The notes: generated from the sequence alone by a model not told the origin. A DNA stretch of 64,000 bases from Branchinecta lynchi (GCA_023053575.1 JAKZAP010000016.1:19238030-19302029); one strand, 5' to 3'. Numbered from the stretch's first letter, positions 1 to 10,303 are shown. Numbers and translations: made by a program.

Positions 1-544
1 TGAAATATCGTGAGGCTATTTTCCTGGAGCAGAGAAAGGAACAGAAGAAGTTTTGTGTGTTCAGTTCAGCTCTACTGAATTTTGGTGGTTTCAAGGAGAA
101 CGAAAATGAAAATGTTCAAAAGTGAACAATGTGTTTTGGGTCCCCTCCCCCCAAATTCTTGGAAAGTGGGGGTATCCAACAAAGGAGGGAAGTAGTCTTC
201 TCGTCGTCTGAAACCCTGTGCTCGTTTTCCAGCAACAGCATTTTCCCTGTCTGCATAATTTCGAGTATGGTTTCCGCTGTGTGCAAAGTCCCTGCCAAGC
301 GTCCCGCGAATTGGGTGCGACGTTGCTGTCGCTCCCTTTCGAACATGCTTTCAAAGTTTCAAAATTTTGCCGAAACATTTCAGCTGTCCTTAATTTCCGT
401 TTTCGATCGCCTGGCAGGACTATAGTGTCAGACGCCAGACGAACGCCGAACGGCCGAACTGAGCAAAAAAACGAGATTTAAGACAGAACGGTGAACTGAC
501 AGGCGATCGAAAACGCAACTAATCTGTGTGATGCTAATAGAGGA
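1..544. other. No supported gene; left part of an old dispersed repeat
   Basis: Open frames occur on both strands between about 90 and 425, but none resembles a family I know and none has convincing splice sites. From about 510 the sequence begins a diverged repeat that resumes at 913-1080 after a MITE insertion and recurs at about 3030-3210. Confidence 0.5.
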
Positions 545-552
545 GATAGGAG

Positions 553-912
553 CAGAGGCGTCACGACTGGTGGGGGGAGGGGGAACGCCCCCCCCCCTCC
601 AAAGCCGTCGGCCAGTCGGTAAAAAATACCGAGTCGCTGCGAAGCGCCGCAATTTTCCGTCAAAACAGTTGATTTTTTTTTTCATGAAAACAGTCGGTTT
701 TTCTGGAAATTGATCAATATTTAGTCAAAATAGTCGTTTTTCTGAAAATCAGTGGATTTTTCGGAAAATCAGTCGATTTTTTTCAAAAATGTCATTATTA
801 TTGTTGAAAACATTCATTTTTTCTGCAGAAAAAGTCGGTTAAAAATTACCAGCCAGTCGGTAAATGCCTCGTCCCCCCCCCCCCCCAAATATTTTGGCTA
901 GTAACGCCTCTG
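553..912. mobile_element. hAT-type MITE with 8-bp TSD
   Basis: This 360-bp element has terminal inverted repeats CAGAGGCGT / ACGCCTCTG. It is bracketed by a perfect 8-bp direct repeat GATAGGAG (545-552 and 913-920). An 8-bp duplication with CAG...CTG ends is the hAT superfamily signature. The interior is low complexity (G and C runs, T-rich blocks) with no transposase. The right end (GGCTAGTAACGCCTC) recurs at about 22150, 22665, 29340 and 30810. Confidence 0.85.
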
Positions 913-1536
913 GATAGGAGGATACACATCTGAAGTATAGAATCTCGGGAACGAGACTGGGTTTACTGCTGAAGTAGAATGACTTACTATCATAAATACC
1001 GCGTGTCCTTTAAATTCAATGTTAAAAGTGTCCATCTAGAAGAAAGTCTGAAGTTGGGATTGGTTGGAAACAGTGTTGCGATGGGTGGTACAATTTGTAC
1101 CAGATTTAGTACTTTTTTCTCGGACCTGTACAGACGTACAACTTTTTTAAAAGTCGGAAAATCAGTACAATTACGTCGAACTGGTACAAAATCTGTACAT
1201 TTTCTCTAAAACTAAGAAAAAGAACTTGATTACTTGACTTATCGTACCAACTTTGGTGATTTACCTAGAGCTCTAACTCGGAAGAGACATTTCTATGTCC
1301 GTATGGTTCAAAGATCCAGTCGAGTTTATTCGCGACCCAGCCACTTTTCCTTTCTGGCAGATTTTGTTTGACTTTCCAGCTCCTAGTTACATAGGTTTGG
1401 CAGAACTATTTACCTCGATAGGCACATTTGGTCCTGAGCACTTCTTCCTGCCAAGCTCTTTCCCCAAAGACACAGAGGGGCTGGAAAAGGAGGATAAAAA
1501 AGAAAAGGGAGCCAACGGGATTTTTTTTTGTTTTGG
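913..1536. repeat. Right part of the old repeat, then unassigned sequence
   Basis: About 920-1080 matches 3050-3210 with obvious divergence; both contain the block GTGTCCTTTAAATTCAATGT. From 1081 to 1210 there is a cluster of degenerate GTACAA/TTGTAC motifs, including a GGTACAA-TT-TGTACC type palindrome at about 1087. I see no gene in the rest. Confidence 0.5.
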
Positions 1537-2059
1537 AGTCTGGTACTAATCATCTGAGAAAACCAAGTTCAGATATGGATTCAGCATGTTTGTGTTTACC
1601 TCTATAAGTCATATCTGTTTGGACGACAACTTCCTGCCTTACTTCTGCGAATTTCCCAGTTTCGGCCGAATTCCGGAACTACCTGTCCGGCAAAAAAAAA
1701 AGAAGCTAAATCGAACTCAGCTTACTTCTTTCCCCTATATCGAACATCTAATCAACTTCAAATTAAAATTTAACTTAAAACAAATTTTACGGTTCCAGCC
1801 GGATTCCGGGCGAACTATATGTCCCGGTACAAAATGACTGTCATACACGGATTCAGCATCTCTTCTTACCCCTAAATCGGATATCTAATCAACTGCGGAG
1901 ACTTTTAGCAATTTTCAGGTTTTGGCCGGATTCCGGGCGAACTACTTGCCCGGCGAGAAAATAATATATCACCATCGTGTTCAGCATGTCTACCCCTAAA
2001 TCGAACATCCAATCAACTTCAAATAAAACTTTTACTTTTAACAAACTTTCTGGTTTTGA

Positions 2060-2421
2060 TAAATATTCTTTGAGCCCAAGCTGACTTTGAAACATTTATT
2101 CAAACAATGTTTGCAACGGATACGTCAGCTATGATTTTTCATCAGCGATATTTCGGCCCTTCTTGGCAAGGGTCCTCGTCAGGCTGTCAATCTTTTGGTT
2201 CAACTTTGGGGAAGGAAACAAACCTGTAATACAGTTTACAGGTTTTTATGTTTACAGGTTTGTTTCCTTCCCCAAAGTTGAACCAAAAGATTGACAGCCT
2301 GACGAGGACCCTTGCCAAGAAGGGCCGAAATATCGCTGATGAAAAATCATAGCTGACGTATCCGTTGCAAACATTGTTTGAATAAATGTTTCAAAGTCAG
2401 CTTGGGCTCAAAGAATATTTA
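2060..2421. mobile_element. Retroelement 3'-end fragments, head-to-head inverted pair
   Basis: Two nearly identical arms (about 2060-2231 and 2250-2421) face each other across a short spacer. Each carries the signature GGCCCTTCTTGGCAAGGGTC (or its complement) and ends in the common terminus AAAGAATATTTA. The host Helentron-like sequence TTTCTGGTTTT lies on both sides of the whole insertion (left near 2048, right near 2636), suggesting an 11-12-bp TSD. Constant 3' end, variable 5' end and long TSD suggest retrotransposition; the Penelope-like assignment is inference. Confidence 0.5.
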
Positions 2422-2504
2422 TCTACGAAGTACGGAACTTTCACAGCCCAGACATGCAGACAATTATCAAACTTGGCCGGAAGGAAAGGACAAGTGATAA
2501 ACCT

Positions 2505-2640
2505 TTGATTACAGGTTTGTTTCCTTCCCCAAAGTTGAACCAAAAGATTGACAGCCTGACGAGGACCCTTGCCAAGAAGGGCTGACTGAAAAATCATAGC
2601 TGACGTATCCGTTGCAAACATTGTTTGAATAAATATTTCT
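2505..2640 (+). mobile_element. Third partial copy of the same retroelement 3' end
   Basis: It repeats the right arm of the preceding pair but lacks about 16 bp after AAGAAGGGC, so it is an independently decayed copy. It ends at the boundary with the interrupted Helentron-like copy. Confidence 0.5.
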
Positions 2641-3009
2641 GGTTTTGGCCGGATTCCGGGCGAACTACTTTTCCGGCGAGAAAATGGTTTCCACCATCGT
2701 GTTCAGCATGTCTTCTTACCCCGTAATCGACTGTCCCATTAGCTGTTTAAAAATATTTTGCTTACCCCTTAATTTAAACCCCCTCCCCACCCCTAAATAT
2801 GGGGCTACAGAGCCCATTTACGAACTCGACCTTACTCTTGACCCAAAAATCCTCACACCAATCTCATTCCCTTCGAGAGTTATCGTGCTTACAGACGGAC
2901 GGACAGACGGACGGACGGACAACTTTTGCGAGGTCATAGGTATCCCTCCACTTTCGTTTTGGGATCCCAAAAAGCAGTATCGCAACACTGGTTGGAAAGG
3001 CCACTAGAT

Positions 3010-3330
3010 GTTTCACAGGTAATCAGTGTAATGCAAATAGAGTAGATAGGGTACACTTATGAAGTGTAGAGTCTAGGGAACGAGAATGAACGGAAATACT
3101 GCAAAAGTAGAGTATAACTATTATAAAAGCAGTGTGTCCTTTAAATTCAATGTTGAAAGTGTTCATCTAGGGAGAAAGTCAGAATTTGGGATCGGTTTGA
3201 AAGGCCGTAGAAGCCTCACAGTTATTAACGCTAGATGGCATTAGACTGGGCTACTGATATTGCAGATACTCGCGTCTTGCTTTGAATGTTTCGTTGTTGG
3301 TCCGTCTATAAACTTTTCATCAATTCCAAA
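3010..3330. repeat. Second copy of the old dispersed repeat
   Basis: The segment matches 510-552 plus 920-1080, but without the MITE that splits the first copy. It continues into a block (GCTTTGAATGTTT and flanks) that recurs at about 4120-4230. No coding potential is recognised. Confidence 0.5.
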
Positions 3331-3444
3331 GGACTGCGACGTTTTTGCACTTGCACTTGTTCCACCAGCCACGGCGAAGACGTTTTTTTTCTCGATATTG
3401 CTTTTTGGACGCTTTGAAACTTTATTTTTTTTTTGTAATTTTAC

Positions 3445-3832
3445 CAAGAACAAATAATCAGATGAAACCTCCGTCTCGCTATCTCTGTACTATGACTATA
3501 GAATCGAGTATTTCTCCATGCCTTTCCGCTGCGGACGAGCTGAAGTTAGCAGCTTCGCGCCACATCACATTTCGTTTCCTCCTCAATTAGCTCTATCGCT
3601 GTGAAACCACGTTGAGGAAAAGTCGGAGACAGAGCTGATTGGTTCTTTGGACGCGCTCAAGAGTGGGTCAGCGCGTGGTGTAGGCCTCCTGCATTTTCTT
3701 TCTCTGCGATGAGCAACGGCGAAGACGGAAGTAGAGTAGACCGGTGAAAAGCTGCAGTAAGTACCTCTAGGTCCGCTCAGTTTTCGCTGCACGGTACCAA
3801 AAACAGAGGTTCTATCTGATTATATGTTCTTG
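3445..3832. mobile_element. TIR element with 7-bp TSD, short copy
   Basis: This 388-bp element has ends CAAGAACAAATAATCAGA and TCTGATTATATGTTCTTG. A 7-bp direct repeat ATTTTAC flanks it (3438-3444 and 3833-3839). A longer relative is at 43967-44804, also with a 7-bp TSD. There is no transposase; the superfamily is uncertain. Confidence 0.75.
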
Positions 3833-3839
3833 ATTTTAC

Positions 3840-4429
3840 TGCAATATTATTGCATACTTCCAGGATAAAAAATATGTATTTGCTTGTTCATCGTCTGGAT
3901 AGGAAGGTAAGAGGCCTAGTACATATTCGTCAGCTTTAAAATAGGCCCAAGACCGGTCTAAATTTCCTACACAAATTAATAGTTTCAAATATGCATTGTT
4001 TCTTGAAGAGCAACTTTCGGCTTATAGGGCACTGTGGTGACGGTAATTCGCTTCAGTTCAATGCGACAGGTGAATCTCGAGAGAGGAAGTCCTGGATAGA
4101 GATTGGGGAAAAAGTCACTAGATGTCTTGCAAATAGTAACGCTAGATGGCATATTCATTAGGCTACTGACGATGTAGAAACTCGCGCGTTGCTTTGAATG
4201 TTTTATTGTTGACCCATGTTTAATGTTGTTGTCCATTGCTCAGGACAGGGAATTTTTCGCACTTTCTACAAATAATTTGTGTGCACACCTCGAAAACGTA
4301 TTGTGATTTTTTCTTTCTATCTTTACTTTATTATTTTCGCAGCGTACAAATTTTTACATAGAATGACATGTGTTACAGACCTGTTCGAAAAACTGATTAT
4401 TATAGATAGTCCTTCAGCCCTAGCTAACT
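3840..4429. other. No gene seen
   Basis: Apart from the partial repeat at about 4120-4230, which matches 3195-3300, I see no coding region or structured element. Confidence 0.5.
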
Positions 4430-5030
4430 GCGAATCATATTTGACGGTGCAAAACGGATAAGTCAGCTAGATTTTATTAGAGCTATATTTCGGCCCTTCT
4501 TGGCAAGGGTCCTCTTCAGGCTCAAGCCACTGAAGCTGGAAAATGAACTTGTGAAATAAACAATTAAAGATTCTTCCTTAAATATCTGATTTTGTGAACT
4601 TCTTACCTGAAAATTGGTTGGAATTAAAGCTGGTGCTGTGATTTCATTCTGAACATGGCTGCTGTTTTTGCTGTTCGATTGTGTCGTCGAGAGGGTAGAG
4701 ATTGTTCTGCAATTTGGTTTTGGAGTCACCTGTCTCTTCTTCTTCTTTCCAGCTAAGGATACGTGTCGGCGGCAGGTATGGCGATTTGAAGTTCGGTACT
4801 GTGGTGATAGATAGTCCTTCAGCCCAAGCTGACTGCGAATCATATTCCACGGTGCAAAACAGATAAGTCAGCTTCATTTATTATAGTTATTTTTTGGCCC
4901 TCCTTTTTTCAAAAGTTCATTATCCAGTTTGAGCGGCTTGAGCCTGAAGAGGACCCTTGCCAAGAAGGGCCAAAATATAGCTCTAATAAAATGTAGCTGA
5001 TTTATCAGTTTTGCACCGTCAAAAAATAAT
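4430..5030. mobile_element. Composite of inverted retroelement 3'-end fragments
   Basis: A reverse-oriented fragment at about 4430-4530 and reverse and forward fragments at about 4815-5030 share the GGCCCTTCTTGGCAAGGGTC signature and the tail AAGCTGACTGCGAATCATAT. The intervening minus-strand open frame (4463-4843) runs through these fragments and a unique basic stretch. I do not recognise a protein family in it. Confidence 0.45.
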
Positions 5031-5109
5031 AATTGGTTTACAGTACAGTCTAAAAGAAAATTGTTTCACGTGTCTCTGCGATTGCGGGCATGAACTTATG
5101 CAAGTATGA

Positions 5110-5352
5110 ACTTATTTGATTGTTTGTATTGTTTTCCCTTATGTTAATCCATTGTTTGACTACATCCAGTATGTAAAGAATGTGGTTTTTATCATGAGGT
5201 ATAGTCCGGACTCTTATCATGCTTTTCCATTCACCAAGAACTTACTTGACATCGTTCCCTTAGATAAGAAATTAGTGTACGCGATAACTGCACCCAGTCT
5301 CTTCTACCCAAACGGATATTCAATCTTGGAGGCAAGTGTAAGTTACATTAGT
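5110..5352 (+). CDS. Possible isolated exon, unrecognised protein
   Basis: An uninterrupted plus-strand frame of about 80 codons is open from just after a TGA at 5107-5109. It includes the residues SYHAFPFTKNLLDIVPLD and ILEAS and runs through a good splice-donor consensus (GTGTAAGT) around 5336-5345. The composition is protein-like and it does not match any repeat in the window. There is no strong upstream acceptor and I do not recognise the family. It could be an exon of an unannotated gene, a relic or chance. Confidence 0.25.
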
Positions 5353-5870
5353 TGCGTTTTTGTTGAAGTTTGAAGTTGAGGTCTCTTTTTAAATACCGAA
5401 CCGCTCAGTTCCCTTGTCGTCATAGCCGGTCAAAGTTAACTTTCAGCAAAAACTAAATAGCATTTTGGTACCAAGGTAGCGTTCCAATGAGTTTTTACAA
5501 GTTATAATGATAATAGAAGGAGGGAACAGCGTATTCTCGTAGTTATAAGGTTTTTTGGAACGAAAATAATAACAATGCGGAGCTACGTCATCACTCTTAC
5601 GAGAGTTCCTGCAGTACCGATAGTTAGTATCACTTATGATGCTACCGACCATCATAAGCAAACTGTAACGATCACAACAGTCGTGGAACGAAAATAATAA
5701 GAGGGAGGAGTCAATTTGCTTATTACGGCGGGCTCTGGGTCTCAATCTCAATAATAACAAGAATAGTAACGATTGTAACTAATAATATGTCGCTGGAATG
5801 CTAAAATCTAATCTTGTTCTAAAGCACTAATGTTTTTCGTCTAATGGAAAATTTCCAGATACTGTATCCT
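5353..5870. other. No gene; short AACGAAAATAATAA repeats
   Basis: The motif GGAACGAAAATAATAA occurs twice (about 5557 and 5692). Related inverted motifs (GTAGCGTTCCAATG and CGCTGGAATGC) lie near 5479 and 5792, suggesting a decayed TIR element. No coding region is supported. Confidence 0.35.
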
Positions 5871-5872
5871 CG

Positions 5873-6174
5873 AGCGTGTTCCACCCTTCTAACAATAGTT
5901 ACTATTAGTTACTATTTCGGTTCCATCCTCACGAAAAGTTACTACGCTGACCGTTCCAACCTTGTCGGAATAGTAACTAATAGTTACTATTTGCTTACCA
6001 TGCTCGGGAGCGTAGTAAGCGTAGTAACTACGCATCTCTGTAACGTGATTGGTCGGATTCGCCCCTGGCGTGAGATCCTGCTGGAAAATAGAAAAATCGT
6101 TCCAGCCTTGACGGCAAAAAAACAGAATTCATGACGTCATGCGTAGTAACTACGGTAAGTAGGATGGAACACGC
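5873..6174. mobile_element. Small TIR element rich in TAGTTACTA palindromes
   Basis: Perfect 12-bp inverted ends GAGCGTGTTCCA / TGGAACACGCTC bound a roughly 300-bp segment. It is full of AGTAACTA/TAGTTACT motifs that can fold on themselves. CTC occurs immediately outside both ends, but I would not insist on a 3-bp TSD. There is no transposase. Exact borders are good to a few bases. Confidence 0.55.
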
Positions 6175-6179
6175 TCCTC

Positions 6180-7240
6180 ATCGTCTGCCATTGTTTTTTT
6201 TATTTTTCTTCTTAGTCGCTCAAAAAGTTGACCGTCGAACTTCGTGAAGCGAAGCATTTAAAATAGATGTAACAAGGTGTAATATGGCGTATAATACTTC
6301 GCGTCATTTCCTCGGGCGCTGTGATAAGCTCTGTGCCCTGGCCACATTCAGTCACATCTGTACGCAAGTTAGTTCGTTAATTTGGCTATTACCTACTCAT
6401 AGGTAACATTGGTAAACAAAACGAGCTAAAGTCAGTGAGTGCAGTCTGTGATCGGTCCAAAGATACGTTTCGAAATGGCGGAAGCTTTACGGAGCATACT
6501 TTGCGAAAAACTTTATGAACTTTACGAACGTCGTCTTTAAAACGGTCTTATTACCGGCACTATTAACAGGTGTGGCTATAGTGGGGCTCGGGCATTATAA
6601 TGCATTGTTCAAATAGGTGTAATGAGCTACATAACGCTATTCGTGATGTTTACGTCTTATTACAGTTCCTCGTTCAATTTGAAAGTAAAAGGTTCTTATG
6701 CTACGTTTTTTGTCGCTTTTAAGATCATAAATGTGCTCTTAGCACTTCACATGAAACAGTTACAATTTGACGATCATTGTATTGTAAAAAAAAAATACTA
6801 AATTAACGTATGTACAGCAATGTTTTTTGAACTAACAGTAAACAGTAATGACGTAGTATAACGTGTTCTAACGATGAAAAGATGTTACTTCCACTTCCAA
6901 CAAAGTAGAACTTTTGTTCTCCCCGTGGCAACCCTGGTGAAGCTCCTCTTTCCTCGGCCCGCTGGCGGTAATTGCTCCATCCATTCTTAAAGTGAAACCG
7001 AAAAGGGCTGAGAGCTTGGTCACACTTGGCTTATTTCCTGGCTTTTTTGGTTGCAAAAGTAGAAAAAAGCAAAAGAATAAGATACAACTAATTCTGAATG
7101 TTGTCATTTTAAATGCAGAAGATCAAATGGAGCAAACCAGAGTGTATGATTATGATATAGGAACCCTAATTAAATCTTAATTGCAGTCTGCTCATTATAC
7201 CCAAGCTGCCGCAAAGCCCATCAAATTTCACGTCCCCTGT
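6180..7240. other. No gene seen
   Basis: Short frames on both strands around 6870-7180 have no recognisable domain. I see no repeat of other window segments here. Confidence 0.4.
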
Positions 7241-7350
7241 GTATTTTCAGTTGTTTGAGTGAGCAGTCCTCACCAAGTTCGTCACTGGCCACTGAAAAGC
7301 CACATATGTGTTGAGATTCAAATTTTCTCCGTCGTAATAGAACTTGCATT
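7240..7350 (+). repeat. Segment related to 50995-51100
   Basis: Both segments contain a CACTGGCC(A/G)CTGAAA block followed by similar sequence. In one frame they encode HWPLKS/HWPLKR followed by related residues. Nucleotide similarity is moderate. It may be an old repeat or relics of one coding sequence. Confidence 0.35.
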
Positions 7351-7356
7351 AGAGGA

Positions 7357-7774
7357 GGGTTTTCGCGAGCTGGAAGTTTTCGCGCTACTTCGGAAAGCTG
7401 CCGAACTTTCCATCCGTGTTTTCGCGCTTTGGAAACCAAAGCAACTTTCCCGGAAAGTGATTCCACGAGGTTAGTGGAAAGCTCCGCGGAAAGTTGAGTG
7501 TTGAATGGAGAAAAAAGAGTGCAAGTATCACTAATAAAATAAAAAAAATGGCAATCGTTATTAAGCTGGTTTCAATGGAAAATATGAGGATCAAAGAACC
7601 ATATGTATTCGAAAAAGTTTTTAATTCAACATTTTCCCGGCTATATCAGCTTTCCAATATTTTTGCGATCAGTCCAGCGGGAATGTGGAAAGTTATTTCA
7701 GGAATCGCGATCTCGCACAGTTTTCGCGATGCGCTTCGCTCGCGGAAAGTCATTCTGAGATCTCGCGAAAACCC
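7357..7774. mobile_element. TIR element, GGGTTTTCGCGAG ends
   Basis: A 418-bp segment has perfect 13-bp inverted termini GGGTTTTCGCGAG / CTCGCGAAAACCC. The interior is packed with GGAAAGTT, AACTTTCC and TTCGCG motifs in both orientations. TTAG-like sequence outside each end is compatible with a TTA/TAA-type TSD but is not decisive. No coding capacity. Confidence 0.6.
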
Positions 7775-8043
7775 ACCTAAGCATTAGGAGCGTCCTAGCA
7801 TTCAAGGAGGATTTCGGATGAAAAGAAAGAAAGTCAGAAAGGGACCGACAACAAGTTGGACCCAATGCCAATTCAAGTTGAAGGAAGGAAGGAACTTCGC
7901 TTAGTGAGGTTGTGAACTTTGTCGACGGTCGTTCGCGCAGAATTTTCCCTGTTTGTCCTAACGTCAACGGGCTGGGAAAAGGCTTAAAATAGCCAAAGCT
8001 GTATTTTTTTTATTGAAAGTAAAGTTTAGTTCTTTTTGGTACG

Positions 8044-8106
8044 ATGGCCCTTGTTGGCTTTTATGCGTCTATCTATCTTTCTAGAGTCAGACTATATATC
8101 AGCTGA
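8044..8106 (+). promoter_or_regulatory. Upstream ORF 1 of the bZIP gene (20 codons)
   Basis: ATG at 8044 opens a 20-codon frame ending in TGA at 8104-8106, out of frame with the bZIP coding region. It overlaps the second upstream ORF. It matters only if the transcript begins upstream of it. A good splice acceptor (TCTATCTTTCTAG, ending near 8083) could instead remove it. Confidence 0.3.
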
Positions 8107-8221
8107 CTTTCCCATCAAATGTGATTCGCAGTTAGCTTGGGCTCAAGGAATACTTATTCATATCAGTTCTTTTAAAGGCTTCGGTGGTAACAACTCACTG
8201 GGTAGACGAAACGGTTCATAA
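8063..8221 (+). promoter_or_regulatory. Upstream ORF 2, ends 3 nt before the bZIP start
   Basis: ATG at 8063 opens a 52-codon frame in the same register as the bZIP gene. It is closed by TAA at 8219-8221, one codon before the main ATG. Part of it (about 8100-8160) derives from the retroelement tail family (CAGTTAGCTTGGGCTCAAGG). Overlapping upstream ORFs control translation of ATF4-type bZIP genes in animals; a similar role here is inference. Confidence 0.35.
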
Positions 8222-8224
8222 ATA

Positions 8225-9502
8225 ATGGCGACAGATGGTGACGCGCCTTACGACTTTCGCACCAGCTGCACCCTGGTTAAAGTGCTGAAAAAAATCTCTG
8301 ACGAACTAGGCATAGAAGAACTGGACGGTGTAGATAAAGAAATGCCCAAGTTAGGATTCGTGAGGCAGATTTCGACGGGATCAGGATCAACAACATCCTC
8401 CGACTCATTGTGGAACCACGATGACCAGGAAGACAACTATCGACGCACCAGAGAGTTGGATGAGGTCGAAGTGGAAACGAGTTATGACCGAGACTGTTCA
8501 AAGCCTCTGAAGAAAAGACTGCAAGCAAGGCGGACGACCCACTGGACTGAAGTGATTCCGGAAGTTCCGACCCTGGTCAGTGCCGATAACGGCCTTTCAA
8601 GGAGATACGGAAAGAGGGCTGAGGCGCATGCTGATATGACATCCCCAGTCAAGCAAGACTTACCGAAGCGGATGGACAAGTTGGGGGTTATCGATGAGGG
8701 AAGTTTGTGCAGAGAGGCAACAGATGATCGGATTAGTTTCAGAGAAAGGACACGATCTCCCAGCCCTGTTTACTACCCTAGATTTAAAACTAAAGTTCCT
8801 GCTGCCGACCGTTCTAGTGTTAAATCGAGAGAAGTTGGAGACGACGTCGAATTCGTTGATTCTGAAAATATACCAGCCTGTATATCGCAACATGAGTCAA
8901 TTCCAGCGACCGTGTATGACCTGTTGGTAGAATCAAGGTACCACGGTCGCGGTGAATCTACTTTTGTCCCTTCAACCTCACAAAGACTGAGCTACCCGAG
9001 TGATAGCAGCTGTGATTCATATCAGCATCGAGGACATTTTGAATTAGCAAGTTCTCCTCAGCGGAGTTGGACGCAGAGACGTCCATCTGACGGCTATCAG
9101 ACTACTGACTCTTTCGAAGCTAGGCAGAATACTTCTTCCTCATTCCAACACGCACCTCAGCGAAAACCGGGAAGTCGTGGACCCCTCCCTATGAGCGCGT
9201 ATCGCCCCTTTGAACTGATGTCCGAAGGTGAAAAAAGGGAGGAAAGAAAAAGGGAAGGGAACAGAAAGGCACAAGCAAGAATGAGGCAGAAGAAGAAAGA
9301 GGAAGTGTCACACCTTCGGATACAAATTGACCAACTGATCCTCAAAAACCATAAGTTAACGACGGAAACTAACGAGTTGAAAGAGTTCATACGTAAGAAA
9401 CTTAAGCCATCGGCGCTTGAGATAGCCCAGTTACGCCTGGAACGCAACCAAGGATTGGGCCAGGAGCGCAACCAAGTACAGACACATGCCGGTAGCAACT
9501 GA
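8225..9502 (+). CDS. bZIP transcription factor, ATF4/5-like
   Basis: The 425-residue protein carries a C-terminal basic leucine zipper at about residues 337-393. The DNA-contact signature fits N-x7-R-x9-L (N346, R354, L364), within GNRKAQARMRQKKKEE. Heptad leucines are L364, L371, L378 and L385, followed by ELKEFIRKKL. The RQKKK core and the K-N spacing in the zipper resemble ATF4/ATF5, but CREB, C/EBP or a lineage-specific class is not excluded. Residues 1-330 are polar and Ser/Arg/Glu-rich without a recognised domain, as in many activation regions. Such proteins dimerise and bind DNA in the nucleus. The start is preferred because TAA lies two codons upstream and ATG has A at -3 and G at +4. 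The frame is continuous, so the coding region appears to be one exon. Upstream ORFs and two downstream poly(A) signals suggest a complete transcription unit. Confidence 0.85.
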   Translation: MATDGDAPYDFRTSCTLVKVLKKISDELGIEELDGVDKEMPKLGFVRQISTGSGSTTSSDSLWNHDDQEDNYRRTRELDEVEVETSYDRDCSKPLKKRLQARRTTHWTEVIPEVPTLVSADNGLSRRYGKRAEAHADMTSPVKQDLPKRMDKLGVIDEGSLCREATDDRISFRERTRSPSPVYYPRFKTKVPAADRSSVKSREVGDDVEFVDSENIPACISQHESIPATVYDLLVESRYHGRGESTFVPSTSQRLSYPSDSSCDSYQHRGHFELASSPQRSWTQRRPSDGYQTTDSFEARQNTSSSFQHAPQRKPGSRGPLPMSAYRPFELMSEGEKREERKREGNRKAQARMRQKKKEEVSHLRIQIDQLILKNHKLTTETNELKEFIRKKLKPSALEIAQLRLERNQGLGQERNQVQTHAGSN

Positions 9503-9997
9503 CATAGACATGGGCTTTCGTAATGAGACAGAGAAAGACATTTTGGTTCATGGAAGATCTTGTTTAATTTTTCGTTGCGAAATCGTCGTTAGTAATTTAT
9601 CATCTTGAATTGTCTCGACATTCGTATTTCTGTTCTAAAATTTGACCTTTATCAGTGAAGTAAACAAAACATGAGATTATGCAATTAAGTTCCTGACTCC
9701 GATGATGACGCATTATTTGCTCACGTCATTGGCAGTGGATAATCCCAGATCGAGGAATTCGAGAAACTATGTGACTAAACCTTTGAATCAATGCAAGACT
9801 GTTGGAAAGTAAATTATGAAACTAAAAAAGTAAACTCTATTTCACTAAGATGTATGACTCATTCCCAAAAATCGCTAGCATTTCTGTTCAAATTTCATTC
9901 AGTGGTATCCAGAACATATCTCCTTTTCGCCAGTAGTTATGTTGATGTTTTCTTCAACCGTCTATGCTTTTTACATTGTTTGGGTTATAAATTGATA

Positions 9998-10003
9998 AAT
10001 AAA
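9998..10003 (+). terminator. Poly(A) signal AATAAA, bZIP gene
   Basis: Canonical hexamer about 500 bp after the stop codon. Likely one of two alternative signals. Confidence 0.45.
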
Positions 10004-10297
10004 GGTATAGTTCTTGGTAGAATTAAGCTGAAGCCGGGGAAACGTTTGGCACTTCGTGTAATATTCCCGTCAACAGACATTTCCTAAACATTGAGAAATG
10101 CAACTGCATTCAACTTCCCAAGGTTGTTATTTCCCAAGCCTCTAGCCCCTAATGCGGATCGCCTCGGCTGTTGGACAGTGTGGCAATTTTCGAATTCGGA
10201 AATTCCTTCGGCATTATTTGCCTGTGTAGCAAGCCTGGAATCATGAACTGTGTGCAGTTCTGTATCCATTTTTAATTTTGTTTGTTTAGATCAGAGA

Positions 10298-10303
10298 AAT
10301 AAA
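10298..10303 (+). terminator. Second poly(A) signal AATAAA
   Basis: Canonical hexamer about 800 bp after the bZIP stop codon, just before the repeat-rich region begins. Confidence 0.4.

Larger units (their letters stand above)
1537..2974 (+). mobile_element. Helentron-like family 1, copy a (5' truncated)
   Basis: This copy contains diverged units of the roughly 137-bp internal repeat (CCGGTTTTGGCCGGATTCCGG core). A GACGGACG-type microsatellite follows near 2893-2925. The copy ends in the family's 3' block with the palindrome TTTTGGGATCCCAAAA near 2957-2972. Its 5' end is missing and retroelement fragments are inserted at 2060-2640. No coding capacity is visible. Central tandem repeats, an ACGG-type microsatellite and a terminal hairpin resemble Helentron/HINE elements. 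Confidence 0.6.

Noticed and set aside
116..425. Overlapping ORFs on both strands as an exon
   Set aside because: No recognisable domain or reliable splice sites, and both strands are equally open.
2320..2350. CTGATGA near GAAA as a hammerhead ribozyme core
   Set aside because: The order and pairing stems needed for a hammerhead could not be drawn around it.
5873..6174. 3-bp CTC duplication as proof of Harbinger-type insertion
   Set aside because: Three matching bases can occur by chance and the borders are uncertain by a few bases.
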